Below are positions 22,301 to 59,000 of a stretch of 64,000 bases of DNA, one piece after another. The DNA comes from Agelas oroides (taxonomy: Eukaryota > Porifera > Demospongiae > Agelasida > Agelasidae), in the NCBI GenBank assembly GCA_949130485.1, contig OX422197.1, positions 4,470,205 to 4,534,204 of the forward strand. The letters are read 5' to 3'. Under the pieces are notes generated by a model. The model did no database searches, was not told the DNA's origin, and was given only the letters and a program-made list of their open reading frames with translations. Made by a program: the position numbers and the translations under genes. Each line of letters begins with the position of its first letter. Within the stretch, counting starts at the first letter, position 1.

Positions 22301-23916
22301 CCTTTTTGGCACTGCTGTACGCTCATCTTTAGATAGTGATCTACGAAAATGCTTTTCCACATATTTTCGGACTGTTTTTGAAACTTTCATTTTGAATTCT
22401 TCCCTATCTTCTCTTACCATTTCTGGGTTAAAACAATGCCACTATTCCTCAGTATCTGAGCCACTGTCTGAAATCAGATTTATGATTATGAAATGGATAA
22501 AAATATTGTATGTCACCTGCTCCATATTGTTAACTTGTTCCTATCATTTCTACCCCTCAATAGATGGGTTCACTTAATACCATCTCTGATGGTATTGACG
22601 GTAATGAAGAGGTATGTGTCCATGAGGCGTATAGATTCACCTGAGATTTCACTGAAGGGCTAGAATTCTAATGGTTAAGGAAATCATGTTACAACATATA
22701 ATTATTTGTTATACTATTTTTAGCATAACCAAAGAAGTAGGCCAAGTACTTAACTGAGGTGTAGTAATCTGTAAACAGTATAGTGTATACATGAAGTAGC
22801 ACCTGTCCACCTGTGTGGTATTGTTCTGTCCTCAGGAGCCAAGTGATGATGCTGTGAGGGAAGAGCTGATTAGAAAACACTTTGCAAGCCGGATTGCTGA
22901 GCTGAGTGGACAGGTATTAAACTGCACATTAGCTTTATGGCCAGAATGTCCTAGTGGGAGAGTTTGTAAAAGTGATTTGCAGCAATATAACTTATGGTAG
23001 ACTCCAGGGTATGATAAGGCACTATTTGTCTTCTTCTGCAGCTCCAAGAGGCTGATAGTAAAGCAGCTCATCATTATGCAGAGGTAAGTCAGTTGCTAGT
23101 TGTGGTTTGTTTTACCAACTTTCCACTAAGAAGCTACTTCAGCAAGCAGTGTCTATAGCCTCATACCCAGGCTGCGTACCTGGGTATGAGGCTAATTCAT
23201 GTGTCTACAACCTTTGGGCCTAACATTGCTATTAGTTTGCCCATGGTTATAGTGTCTACAACCTTTGGGCCTAACTTTGCTGTTAGTTTGAAGAAGCACT
23301 CATTTGTACATTGTTAATTCATCCTAATTGTTGTAATTTGTGCTACGTAATTGCAGTGTGGGACAAAATGTCTAGTTGAAGGAGTAATCAAATGACATAA
23401 CATTTGACTCTGGGACTTGAAGTGTCAGAGATTTTCCTTTTCAGAGCTAGAATAACATAGTGGCTGTGTTTCAGCAGTCGTATTTCTTCCTGCAGTGCCG
23501 AGCACTCCATAAACAGCTCAACCATAGTACATCTCTGAGGAGCAAGTACGCTCAGGACCTTCAGATAGCCAGTGAAAACATCCAGCAACTCCAGGTGGGA
23601 ATAGTTATGTAAGTACCCACACATAAACATCTTGGGTCATTTAATTTACAATGCGTCTGTAGGATCAGCTGGCTACTACCTCCTCTAACTATGAGAGACA
23701 GCTGAGTACAATGTCTGACCACCTATGTGAGCTCAATGACAAGCTGCTTAAACAGTCAGAGGAGATGGAGATCCTCCGCAAGTCCAAAGTGAGTACCAAA
23801 GAGCTCTACATTAGCTAACCCTCTCACTCCTTACATGTAATTCTTGTAGGGTAATTCTTGTGTCACTTCACTACTCTTTATTTCTTTAGGGCAAGCGGTG
23901 GGGCAAAAGAGAATAA
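994..23916 (+). CDS. PPP1R21: PPP1R21 (KLRAQ-motif protein 1), C-terminal 19 exons
   Basis: Coding exons: 994-1082, 2682-2815, 3885-3974, 5720-5781, 6121-6186, 11387-11464, 12275-12343, 12465-12557, 14376-14414, 14525-14587, 14987-15085, 18102-18146, 18468-18485, 22564-22611, 22836-22913, 23042-23083, 23496-23594, 23663-23788 and 23890-23916 (stop TAA). All introns are GT-AG and all phases are consistent, giving 454 residues. Recognisable stretches are IAQEYQLPTASQKLNTTNEC, AIYNAKCLSSSSESRDTL and the hallmark C-terminal QLSTMSDHLCELNDKLLKQ, which matches the TTKRSYEDQ/SMMSDHLC domain of vertebrate PPP1R21. The KLRAQ coiled-coil half (about 325 residues) lies left of the window. PPP1R21 is an early-endosomal coiled-coil protein of the Rab5-effector FERRY complex that links endosomes to mRNA and ribosomes. 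The tail GKRWGKRE is shorter and more basic than in mammals. One exon is only 18 bp. The large introns are filled with transposons and one nested gene. Confidence 0.93.
1083..1960. other. PPP1R21 intron, no gene seen
   Basis: Apart from a short Helitron-like element starting near 1970, this stretch shows only short chance open frames on both strands. A small direct repeat, GATTGTAGCCAGC, occurs at about 1542 and 1559. Confidence 0.4.
1970..2296 (+). mobile_element. Short Helitron2-like element (degenerate copy)
   Basis: The right end has the family's subterminal CTCAGGCTCACCCC, then a degenerate hairpin (AATTGTCAAGCATT) and CTAG at 2293-2296 followed by T. The left end keeps only CCCCACACTAGCG of the family's start. 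The interior GAGTGTGAAGCTTAG is shared with the better copy at 13350-13831. It lies in a PPP1R21 intron. Confidence 0.55.
2353..2520. repeat. Foldback repeat with TATAACCCATTAC arms
   Basis: The inverted arms GTATAACCCATTACTTAGGC and GCGTAGGTAATGGGTTGTATA flank a CTCTCTTCTACAGTG core. A second copy with better conserved arms lies at 57541-57680, and the two share the flanking CCTCCCTGG and GGTC segments. Confidence 0.6.
3274..3344 (+). pseudogene. tRNA-like sequence, probably the head of a SINE
   Basis: An A-box-like TAGCTCAGTCG and a B-box GGTTCGATTCC are correctly spaced. An anticodon-like stem CTGGC/GCCAG encloses the loop TGCACAA. The acceptor stem (GTTGTTG/TGACTGC) has one mismatch and several G-T pairs, the T stem is imperfect, and the base before the anticodon is G instead of T. 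This looks like a tRNA-derived SINE or decayed tRNA rather than a working gene. It sits in a PPP1R21 intron. Confidence 0.45.
3986..4684. mobile_element. Foldback element D1 with ends built of ~20-bp palindromic units
   Basis: Both ends begin with TATATATGTT and continue into strings of short palindromic units such as ACCGGTTTATAAACCGGT. The inner left part is a degenerate tandem array of a ~20-bp unit (GGCCGAACGGTTTGAAAGCT-like). A smaller foldback is nested at 4281-4377. It begins about 11 bases downstream of the donor site of the PPP1R21 exon 3885-3974. A second diverged copy (D2) follows at 4896-5512. I recognise no coding capacity and no superfamily. Confidence 0.6.
4281..4377. repeat. 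Small foldback (TAGTCTTGCAAGC ends), copy 1
   Basis: An inverted repeat begins with TAGTCTTGCAAGC and ends with GCTTGCGAGACTA. Inner arms include GACCCAACCAGC and GCGTTGGTTGGGTC around GCGCGGATCGC. Related copies occur at 5184-5283, 17421-17521 and 28508-28645. Confidence 0.6.
4896..5512. mobile_element. Foldback element D2, second copy of D1
   Basis: It follows D1 in the same order: TTGCAAACTTGACCAG, GCCACCGGTTTATAAACCGG, the GCCGAACGG-like array, a nested small foldback (5184-5283), an ACTAGCCTCG..CCAGATTGTG segment and the terminal ATAATCTGGTTGAACGG. It is shorter and more diverged than D1 by eye. The pair could be a local duplication or two insertions. Confidence 0.6.
5184..5283. repeat. 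Small foldback (TAGTCTT ends), copy 2, nested in D2
   Basis: Arms TAGTCTTCTCACAAGCCAG with GACCCAACCAACCCCAGCGC match an inverted GCGCTGGCATTGGTTGTGTC and GTTGCGAGACTA. It occupies the equivalent position in D2 to copy 1 in D1, so the nesting predates the duplication of D1/D2. Confidence 0.55.
6258..7274 (-). mobile_element. Helitron2-like element C
   Basis: Read on the - strand, it starts TGGGGCGAGC after an AT flank at 7274. It shares about 130 bp of 5' sequence with element B (CCACACTTGTGGTGAAAACGG and the following GACAATT, TATATA, TACGTGCGTATTCCG stretch). It ends with the subterminal inverse motif GCTCGCCCC, a perfect hairpin AATGCACTGCATT and CTAG (6258-6261) followed by T. The interior has short Glu/Arg-rich coding traces (about 6865-7194) like those of the larger copies, but no intact frame. 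It lies in the intron between PPP1R21 exons 6121-6186 and 11387-11464. Confidence 0.7.
7377..8722 (-). mobile_element. Helitron2-like element B
   Basis: On the - strand it starts TGGGGCGAGCCTGAGCAAGC at 8722. It ends with GCTTGCTCAGGCTCGCCCC, the hairpin AATGCCCTGCATT, then CTAG (7377-7380) and a T flank. The terminal inverted repeat is at the very 5' end but lies inside a terminal hairpin at the 3' end. This asymmetric arrangement, with T-T flanks, is that described for Helitron2/Helentron elements. It carries an Arg/Glu-rich repeat reading frame (7867-8544) but no Rep or helicase domain, so it is non-autonomous. Confidence 0.72.
7867..8544 (-). pseudogene. Helitron-borne Arg/Glu-rich repeat protein remnant
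   Basis: Two overlapping - frames cover this stretch. The upstream part (8299-8544) is highly basic (RRRRERLRRRNQRDRDRRAA). The downstream part (7867-8277) is five imperfect copies of a 23-residue unit, MSIAQQMRLTHETPDQREAR plus three residues, encoded by a 69-bp tandem repeat. A similar REARLQ repeat occurs at the start of the coding region of element A, so this is the N-terminal part of a Helitron protein separated from its enzymatic domains. The two halves lie in different frames. Confidence 0.5.
8745..10500 (-). pseudogene. Helitron protein N-terminal region (RE-repeat plus conserved pre-Helitron domain)
   Basis: The first exon-like block (about 10500-10020) encodes a basic coiled coil with repeats such as RLAAETPEEREARLQ (19- and 23-residue periods). 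A second block (9976-9765) is Cys-containing (STCTTCLESFPG, CLRCSRD). After an intron-like triplication (9540-9757) a third block (9541-8745) reads GLTQVEEMLISGVLPIMSLY, YSGHVINLPQDVASFVNSLP, HDFRVRRSVVLAALQWLLAN and ISCAFPTLFPTGAADF. The third block is the conserved domain that precedes the Helitron-like N domain in animal Helitron polyproteins (named from memory). The blocks are in more than one frame. The C-terminal replication initiator and helicase are not present. Confidence 0.6.
9540..9757 (-). repeat. Triplicated exon-end plus intron unit in Helitron A
   Basis: A unit of about 65-73 bp occurs three times. On the - strand each copy carries CCATCTGAACTGCAG, GTTGGTAATAA and TTCCTTCTTAC. 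Each therefore contains an exon-end/donor-like junction and the pyrimidine-rich run towards an acceptor, and the last copy ends in TTCTTACAG before the coding block GLTQVEE. Confidence 0.6.
12908..13315. mobile_element. MITE with TAGCCGGAAA ends
   Basis: Inverted ends TAGCCGGAAATATTGGCGG and CCGTCAAATTTTCTGGCTA are each followed inwards by AAATTTGGCGG-like copies in inverted orientation. The flanks are TA-rich, compatible with a TA target. No coding sequence. It lies in a PPP1R21 intron and abuts an (ATT)n tract. Confidence 0.6.
13314..13350 (+). repeat. (ATT)n microsatellite
   Basis: About twelve ATT units lie between the MITE at 12908-13315 and the Helitron2-like element that starts at 13350. 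Confidence 0.9.
13350..13831 (+). mobile_element. Non-autonomous Helitron2-like element, best-defined copy
   Basis: It starts TGGGGCGAGCCTGAGCAAGC inside the ATT microsatellite. It ends with GCTTGCTCAGGCTCGCCCC, a perfect hairpin AATGTTCTACATT, and CTAG at 13828-13831 followed by T. It is 482 bp and non-coding. The inverse repeat at the extreme 5' end but internal at the 3' end defines the family seen at 1970, 6258, 7377 and 8723. Confidence 0.75.
15642..17087 (+). CDS. Intronless 7TM receptor-like protein nested in a PPP1R21 intron
   Basis: A 481-residue uninterrupted frame starts at an ATG preceded by TTGTC. Seven hydrophobic segments are seen at about residues 24-46, 59-80, 96-122, 133-155, 189-218, 229-255 and 270-292, with short charged loops between them. 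Possible N-glycosylation sites are at NLT, NCT and NVT. There is no cleavable signal peptide. After a KQCRRAEVVRRA membrane-proximal segment comes a 180-residue hydrophilic Pro/His/Asn/Thr-rich tail. The tail carries four imperfect copies of a ~30-residue unit containing PPKVNHHNDP and ASHETVTTD. The layout is that of a G-protein-coupled receptor of invertebrate type, but I see no DRY or NPxxY motif and cannot name a class. It lies between PPP1R21 exons 14987-15085 and 18102-18146 on the same strand, and appears intact. A lineage-specific receptor or a retrocopy is possible. Confidence 0.75.
   Translation: MDAGEVFLSCNNLTLEQYRTIVLSRALTGAGGCAVSIAVLGIILLTTKRKAWENLRKRVYLANILYSLLYSIAAIAAVNYSRPPSQESAWCEAMGFLLHYSGTLVIVHYCVLTLVVVFKVTLPVHNYKFRRTKLGEVFLYLILFLCPLLNTWEPFLPQIPLSYGNYGPLCWFRLELTNNCTSNTFNERFLEAIPNAVLCFGCFVLTFTILLILCGMCCKFRTKQSGNRIIRVIPTVAVLTILILVMTLWFLLSAVSSKGFGNGSFSAWLKNVTITTAAAIGMLVAVGVYVHFPTHLCKQCRRAEVVRRAPHQQLPPAGQNEGIEQQPAHPPEHNNLPEEDFNNPPPDHMTAPLVPSPPKVDHRNNPRPSHTGYNNPHSLVTTDHKTAPLLPKVNHHNDPSCTWHSASHETVTTDAVPSIPHPPKVVHHGDPLQTRSTNRHSPVTTDQETARLIAHPPKVNHHNDPSTTWYGASHETVTTNI
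17421..17521. repeat. Small foldback (CTAGACCCAACC arms), copy 3
   Basis: Arms CTAGACCCAACCCCAG with GCGGATCACTTTCAGTATC match GATACTCTGAGTGATCC with CTAGGGTTGGTTGGGTCT. It belongs to the family of 4281-4377. Confidence 0.55.
18533..18863. mobile_element. Foldback element with ~75-bp inverted ends
   Basis: The left arm begins ATTCATGATCTTGCAAGGG and includes GAGGTCAGAATTGTATGAG and GCAAGAATATGACA. The right arm repeats these in reverse complement (GTCATATTCTTGCCCTCAGC to GCAGATCATGAAT). The interior is about 180 bp and non-coding. It starts about 50 bp downstream of the 18-bp PPP1R21 exon. Confidence 0.65.
19060..19205 (+). repeat. Direct/inverted AAATAGTG repeat next to the DIRS fossil
   Basis: ACACTATTTTTCCCTTTA, AAAGGGAAAAAATAGTGTCC and two further diverged copies (AGGAAAAATAGCGTCCCCC and AAGGGAAAAAATAGT) alternate within 145 bp. 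It may mark the edge of the retroelement that follows, but this is a guess. Confidence 0.4.
19300..22430 (-). mobile_element. DIRS-type retroelement fossil (tyrosine recombinase retrotransposon)
   Basis: In - strand order the element shows a gag-like region (about 22.4-21.7 kb), reverse transcriptase (about 21.7-20.7 kb), RNase H (about 20.7-20.2 kb) and a tyrosine recombinase (about 19.8-19.3 kb). This combination defines the DIRS group. It is broken, with roughly half a dozen breaks, and its terminal repeats are not clearly seen. The domains are still easy to recognise, so it is moderately young to middle-aged. It lies in the 4-kb intron between PPP1R21 exons 18468-18485 and 22564-22611, opposite to the host gene. 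Confidence 0.75.
23156..23194. repeat. 39-bp near-perfect hairpin TAGCCTCATACCCAGG...
   Basis: Sixteen-base arms (TAGCCTCATACCCAGG and its complement) flank a 7-base loop in a PPP1R21 intron. The ends TAGCC/GGCTA resemble the ends of the MULE-type MITEs at 38269, 43726 and 45080, so it could be a minimal derivative of that family. I see no target duplication. Confidence 0.5.
23199..23291 (+). repeat. Tandem duplication of ~52 bp
   Basis: GTGTCTACAACCTTTGGGCC followed by TAAC[AT]TTGCT[AG]TTAGTTTG occurs twice in direct order in a PPP1R21 intron. Confidence 0.7.
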
Positions 23917-23999
23917 TTTCAAATAGGCATTGATTAGCACTATACCAGTATGCTATGGAGTAGTTTCTGTTTATACATGTACAGTGCTCCAGAAAAAAG

Positions 24000-24741
24000 G
24001 ACTGATGTTTTTGACAGTTTATTCAGTCATCTATGTCAAAAGTATTTATATAATTATGTCGAAAGATGTACTGTACACTTTTTATATTGATTGGTTTAAA
24101 AGGTAACTTCTAAGGCAGCATTGCTATACTCTTCATTTCATTTGGACAGTGGAAAGTGCCAGACCATACAAGACTTGTGATCCCTGCATGAATACCATGT
24201 TACATCTTGTGTGGTGTTAATTAGGAGTGTAATGTGAATCCCCAGTGTTTTGTAATTATGTAAAGAGGCAAATATAGCTAGGAATGTGGTCTGAGCTCTG
24301 AATGATGTCCTGAGATGGTTTGAACTACAACTTGCTGTAAACAGCTCATTATTACTGTGCTCCATTTATCCTTCTCCATCTCATGGATACTTCTGCATGC
24401 TGACTACCAAGCAGATTTTCTTTAGAGTGGTCAGAATAGCACGTGCACTAGAACCCATAGAATACCCACAAAATAATATTTTTGTGGACCTCTATGCTTA
24501 TGTTTATGTGATGCCAATGTGAAAACAACAAATTATTACTAGTGAGCACTTACAAAGGCTTAAAAAAGATCTATAAACAGAAAAATGCAATACTGCATGG
24601 GAATGGAACTCAGACTACATACATCCAAAGTAGCATTATTGCAAATTTGGTGGCTATGTCGACATTTTCCTGCTAACTAGTTGAATTAAGTTCCTAAGCA
24701 ACACCAGAGCAAGCTCACCCAAAGTAACATAAAGGTGGCAC
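24000..24741. other. Intergenic DNA downstream of PPP1R21, nothing recognised
   Basis: AT-rich sequence between the PPP1R21 stop and the minisatellite. I see no gene, clear AATAAA signal or inverted-repeat element. Confidence 0.4.
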
Positions 24742-25155
24742 CCTGGAGGGGAGAGCCAGCTTTATCCCTATAGTGTTCAATACTGAGACCCATGGCCTGG
24801 AGGGGAGAGCCAGCTTTATTCCTAGTGTTCAAAATACTGAGACCCATGGCCTGGAGGGGAGAGCCAGCTTTATTCCTAGTGTTCAAATACTGAGACCCAT
24901 GTCCTGGAGGGGAGAGCCAGCTTTATTCCTAGTGTTCAAATACTGAGACCCATGGCCTGGAGGGGAGAGCCAGCTTTATTCCTAGTGTTCAAATACTGAG
25001 ACCCATGTCCTGGAGGGGAGAGCCAGCTTTATTCCTAGTGTTCAAATACTGAGACCCATGGCCTGGAGGGGAGAGCCAGCTTTATTCCTAGTGTTCAAAT
25101 ACTGAGACCCATGGCCTGGAGGGGAGAGCCAGCTTTATTCCTAGTGTTCAAACTC
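24742..25155 (+). repeat. Minisatellite, about eight copies of a ~53-54-bp unit
   Basis: The unit contains CTGGAGGGGAGAGCCAGC, TTTATTCCTAGTGTTCAA and ATACTGAGACCCATGGC. Copy lengths vary by one or two bases. Because 54 is a multiple of three, a spurious repeat peptide (RNKAGSPLQAMGLSI) reads on the - strand. A lone further copy is at 25246-25272, and an inverted piece (CTCCCCTCCAGGCCATGGG) at 25289-25320. Confidence 0.9.
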
Positions 25156-25742
25156 CCTTCAACCACAATGAGTGGCAGGTTGGCTTCTTTCCCATGCACA
25201 CTAACTTCCACCTTGCACTGTCCCAGCACTTTGAGGGTTCTGTTTGGGGGGAGAGGAGAGCCAGCTTTATTCCTATAGTTCAACACTGGATCTCCCCTCC
25301 AGGCCATGGGTCTCAGTATGGTACTCCACTATTTGGTAGAAACTGGCTGGAACAAATCAACCTGAATTGGGCAGAAATTGGTCTGGGTCTGTAAAACTTA
25401 CAGCTGTCATCATAGTATTCATCTGCTTCATAGCTTTGAGAACCTCTCATAGACTTCACTATGCTGGAAGAAAGGCATATCCAAATATAGTGTCGGTTCC
25501 AATTCGTACGAAAATCATAAGCTAGCTAGCTCCAAAATGTGGAAGTAGCAATAAGCTAGACGTTGTCCAGTGAATGTTGAAGAATGTTTTGTAACCTGGG
25601 CACCAATGGTTCCCATACTTCAAATTTGAGGTACAGGAATCAATGGGAGTCCTCTTACATTTAGTACACTGGTGTAAGCATTTCTGTCCAAAACACCTAT
25701 TTTGAGAGGAATTCAGTTTCCCAGACAGAAATGTTCTTACGA

Positions 25743-25914
25743 CAGTGGAGTAGGAACCAATTTTGGATTGGGGGGGCCAAGGTGTATTGGGAGGGGTGGG
25801 GTTAGGGTTATATAATAATCAGCATGATATAGTATAATATATACTATATCATGGAGCCTGATTATTGGGGGGGGCCAGTGGCCCCCCCGCCCCCCCCTGG
25901 TTCCTACTCCACTG
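25743..25914. mobile_element. MITE with CAGTGGAGTAGGAACCA ends
   Basis: CAGTGGAGTAGGAACCA at the left is mirrored by TGGTTCCTACTCCACTG at the right. The centre is itself palindromic (ATAATCAG...CTGATTAT around ATATAGTATAATATATACTA). CAG/CTG-type ends suggest a pogo/Tigger-like relative, but the TA flank is seen only on the right. Confidence 0.6.
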
Positions 25915-26210
25915 TACGAGCATCACAAATGGTCCAGAATATCAGGTTTGATAGTACAAGTATGACAGTCTTGGTAGGTAGGTACATGTACACATCATGT
26001 ACGCATGTAGCTACTGACCAGGATTGTCACTAGCCTTGTTTTCAGACCTCCCTGTTTTATTTGCATTCACAATATTACACCAACAGCTAAAAAAACAAAC
26101 AAGAGGGGTGCATATTCAAATTTTATGCAGTAAGCTTGAAAGTAAGTTTCTTACCAGTCAAGACAAGTACTTTTAATTCTTTCTATTATCAAGGGGTAGT
26201 CACTTATACC

Positions 26211-26250
26211 ATGGATAATACACTACTTATGTAAGTAATGTATTATCCAT
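26211..26250. repeat. 40-bp hairpin ATGGATAATACACTACTTAT...
   Basis: The two 20-base halves are complementary at 18 of 20 positions. It lies 360 bp upstream of the NHE start codon. Confidence 0.55.
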
Positions 26251-26267
26251 GCTTATACATCCCGTTC

Positions 26268-26503
26268 AGAAGCGTTTGTGGCCGGGATCAAAATTGAATC
26301 AAGCGATTAAAGCCCTTTTTGAGAGCCGATCAATGGATCAAGGTAGCCTCTGAACTGTGAAATCAAAAATGCAGGGCTGCAATTTGACCTTTGACCCATT
26401 GAAAACAAGCGATCAAGAGCTTCAGTAGGGGACGATCAAGCAATCAAGCAGACTTGTAGTCTATCAAATATCTTGATCCCGGTTAAGATTGTAAACGCTT
26501 CAA
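26268..26503. mobile_element. MITE-like inverted-repeat element upstream of the NHE gene
   Basis: The left end AGAAGCGTTTGTGGCCGGGA (plus TCAA) is mirrored by TTGATCCCGGTTAAGATTG and TAAACGCTTC on the right. The inside is rich in GATCAA/CAATCAAG motifs. It ends about 105 bp before the NHE start codon, so it may lie in or near the promoter. Confidence 0.5.
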
Positions 26504-26549
26504 CAGGTGATATAGGTACATGTGACCACCCCTGATCCAGGTAACTTTT

Positions 26550-26578
26550 TCTGCGCATGCGTCAGTGACTGCGCATGG
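26550..26578 (+). promoter_or_regulatory. NRF1-like palindromes in the putative NHE promoter/5' UTR
   Basis: CTGCGCATGCGTC and then TGACTGCGCATGG lie 30-60 bases upstream of the start codon. The first matches the core of the metazoan NRF1 site (GCGCATGCGC) except at the last base. No TATA box is seen. The transcription start is unknown. Confidence 0.3.
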
Positions 26579-26609
26579 CCACACCCAATGTGCCTGTGCT
26601 GGATGTGGG

Positions 26610-56064
<29,455 letters not shown>

Positions 56065-56069
56065 GTAAG

Positions 56070-57535
56070 ACTGTCCTCATTTGCATGAGTTTAGAGCTGT
56101 CAGACAGATGATTTTGAGTGGATCCTCTCTAATGCAGACACCATCAGGACCATGTACAGAATAGTACACTAAAGTGCCTGTATTTTGGGGGGGTTGGCAT
56201 ATTTCTAGTAGACTTGACAATGCATACTAAAGCTGTCAAGCACAATGTGGCTGTGTTTCATAGCTCTCCTATGTTCGTGAGAAAAGCTAACTACGGCTAG
56301 GTGTTGAGCGTCTTAGTGTGAGGCTACTAATCCTGCAGTGTCCGTTCTCAGTTTGCTGGGTGTAGCTTACATATACGTGAGCAAATATCTGCATGCTTCA
56401 AAATGTAATTTAAAATATCTGGTTTACACAAGTTGTGTATACTTAGGTATTTTTGTTCCAACACTACAGTGGTAGTAACAGTCTCATACCATTGACGTCA
56501 GTGACAATGAAGTCAGTATTGCATGAATTTTTGTGCCTGGCGAGGGATTTGGACACTGCTAACTTCTTTGAACTTGTTCAGCGCAAACTTTGGCATCCTA
56601 TTCCATACCTGCTCAGGACTTACTCATATGGGATGGTGGCTGCATCTTGCACTACACGTGGCTAACCACTCATGATACATGTGCCACACTTAGTAATGGT
56701 GATGTGGATATAGGCTATTGCGAAGGCATGTGCATAACTATCGAGTTGATGTGAGGTATATACTGCATATACACCTAGTAAATGGTGAGCGAGTGCTACA
56801 AACAAGACTGGACAAGAGTCTGGACACTAGGTTTTACTAAAGTTAGACCGCTCTTTCTGCTATAAAGAGGGTTTGGACAAAGCTGTCATCCTCACAACCT
56901 TACATCTTGACTCAACTGGAAATACAGCACATTTGAAGCAGGGCTTCTGGGATGACTGCCTGGCTGTTTGACTCCACTTGGGATCAATACACAATTCTGG
57001 ATGGCAGTGACTGTTGTACATGAATGTTGGTATTCTGTATTGTGGTTGAGTCTTCCTGTCTGCTTTGCTCATATTTATGTCCAACCATTGAAGCCTATGA
57101 GGAAGCTAACTGTTGACGGTTGATACTGATCAAATAGGGATGTTGAAATGTAGGGATAGCATGTTAAAAAGTAATGGGAGATGATGAGAAGATGAAGGTA
57201 AATAAACATTTCTAAAATGCGGCGTGTGGTCTGGTATGAACTTGAAATAAACAGACGTGCACATTTTGATGTTACAAGAATGACAACAGTGTGAACTCTT
57301 TTACTGATTGGCTCATGCTCTTGTGACAGGATGTAAGTGGTGAGAACAATGAAAATGATGTTACAACCTTGCAGATAATGTACCGATGATGCCTTCAGTA
57401 TCATGACAGTGGTAGTTGTATGGAGTGTACTTACTCCACTCACTGAGTAACTTGTAACCTAATAGGCCACTAATATGCAATTGAAGACTTATTAAAAGGT
57501 CAATTTTGTCAAAAGATGGCTCATAGTACATGGAA
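56070..57535. other. NHE intron 13 or 3' flank, no exon found
   Basis: The next exchanger exon was expected here but no YGGLRGA-like coding sequence is seen. A 70-codon + frame at 56453-56665 is unrecognised. Confidence 0.3.
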
Positions 57536-57540
57536 AATTA

Positions 57541-57680
57541 GATATAACCTGTTACCTAGGCAACATATAAGAATGTTGCCCATATCTCTCTTCTACAGTG
57601 ATGTTGCCTAGGTAACAGGTTATATAATAGTTATATCCCTCCCTGGGGTGTGGTCTTGCACATTTGTGTCGGGCTACGCC
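57541..57680. repeat. Foldback repeat with TATAACCTGTTACCTAGGCA arms
   Basis: TATAACCTGTTACCTAGGCA and its mirror TGCCTAGGTAACAGGTTATA flank CTCTCTTCTACAGTG. It is the better copy of the repeat at 2353-2520. Confidence 0.7.
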
Positions 57681-57693
57681 CGACACAAATGTG
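57659..57693. repeat. Perfect 16-bp hairpin CACATTTGTGTCGGGC
   Basis: Arms CACATTTGTGTCGGGC and GCCCGACACAAATGTG flank a 3-base loop, at the right edge of the preceding foldback. Confidence 0.75.
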
Positions 57694-57699
57694 TAAAAC

Positions 57700-58500
57700 T
57701 ATTACTAAGAATCAACTGCTGAGAACCTGAATCAACTGAAAATGAATGAATGCTACTGAGAACCAGATTATATACCACTGAAAATAAATACTGTGATACT
57801 GAACGAAAAAAAAAACGACATCAAAGAGTCACAGTTAAAATTGAGCAGTATCTTGAAAGATATCCAGCTCTTCTGTATGAAGAGAAGAATCTGTGTCAAA
57901 CTCTTCACAAGGAGAGGAATCATCCATCTCTTTTGGTGTGAAAGCCAAATCAACTCCTTCAAAGTGATAGTGATACATGTTACCTGTTTCCTTTGCATGA
58001 GAAGAGTATTGCTGGTTTCCTAATACCTCTACAACTGCTTATTCTTGCTGAGGAGTCACTCTCTCATACATACGTACGTAGAGCTGTATGTGATTAATGC
58101 CCCATCCGTTTCTGTATAATTGCTTCTGGTGTACCAGAATCAAATGAAGCTGTAGTGCCAGTTGCACGTAACTTGGGACAAGGTTCATCCCAGAACCAAG
58201 GTCTTTGTTCCATGAGAGTGAATGGCAGTGGTTTTATGTGAAAAAGTGAGTATCATTGAACAGCTAATGGCAGTAGTTTAGAAAAGTAGAAGTCTAGCAC
58301 TGCTACTTGGCATCTGGGACTCTGTATGGCAGCGATTGGAACCACTTGACCTTCAGAAGGGTCATTTAGCCCGCCACTGTGGTTTTGGAGCCATGTTCGT
58401 AGTATACATACCTATCTGGATTTTTAAAATGAAGAAAAAAGCAATGTTTCATGTTCTTGGACTCCTCTCAGATGAAAGTTTTTACCATTGAGGTAAAAAA
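57700..58500. other. Unassigned stretch
   Basis: Overlapping short frames on both strands around 57750-58023 look non-coding. An A-rich run (about 58436-58505) precedes the Gypsy-type fossil. Confidence 0.3.
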
Positions 58501-58906
58501 AAAAACAGAGTTCACTAAAGTCAGTAAGTAGTGTCCGAAGGGTGTGATAGATGTGGTGAGGAGGTTTGACTTCTTGGCGAGTGGTACCTGCCAGAATCCA
58601 CTGTTGGCATCGAGTTTGCTGAACACCTTTGCTCCTGCAAGTTGGGCTAGTGTCTTAAATTGTCTGAGGGTCTTTAGCGGTCATCGTGACAGTCCATAGA
58701 GTGTCTTCTTAGGGCGGTACAGAGTCGTGGAGACTTGATGCTCTTGTGTTTCTCCTTGGAGATAGCTGTTACCTCTGCTCCAGTATAGTGCACCAAGGCA
58801 TAAACTAACTAACCAGGTTGGCTTTTAGGGATAGCTATACCTGTACACAGCTACATCATACAGCCACCAAACTTTCCCCTGGAATATCAAATAAATTTGT
58901 GTCGAG

Positions 58907-59000
58907 GTTCATTCACTTGACCTTTGACCTTTTTGCACATGGAAATTCTACAATTTAGTTCATTCACTTGACCTTTGACCTTTTGCACAATGGAATTCTA
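58907..59000 (+). repeat. Tandem duplication of ~50 bp inside the transposon
   Basis: GTTCATTCACTTGACCTTTG followed by ACCTTTTTGCACA and TGGAAATTCTA occurs twice in direct order. Confidence 0.8.

Noticed and set aside
24686-25307. Repeat-protein-like - strand frames (AGSPLQAMGLSI units)
   Set aside because: They arise from the 54-bp minisatellite; no start context, splice sites or known family.
56447-56470. Possible next NHE exon (frame reading GIFV after an AG, in the right phase)
   Set aside because: Only four residues fit the family, a stop follows within ten codons and there is no donor site, so it is most likely chance.
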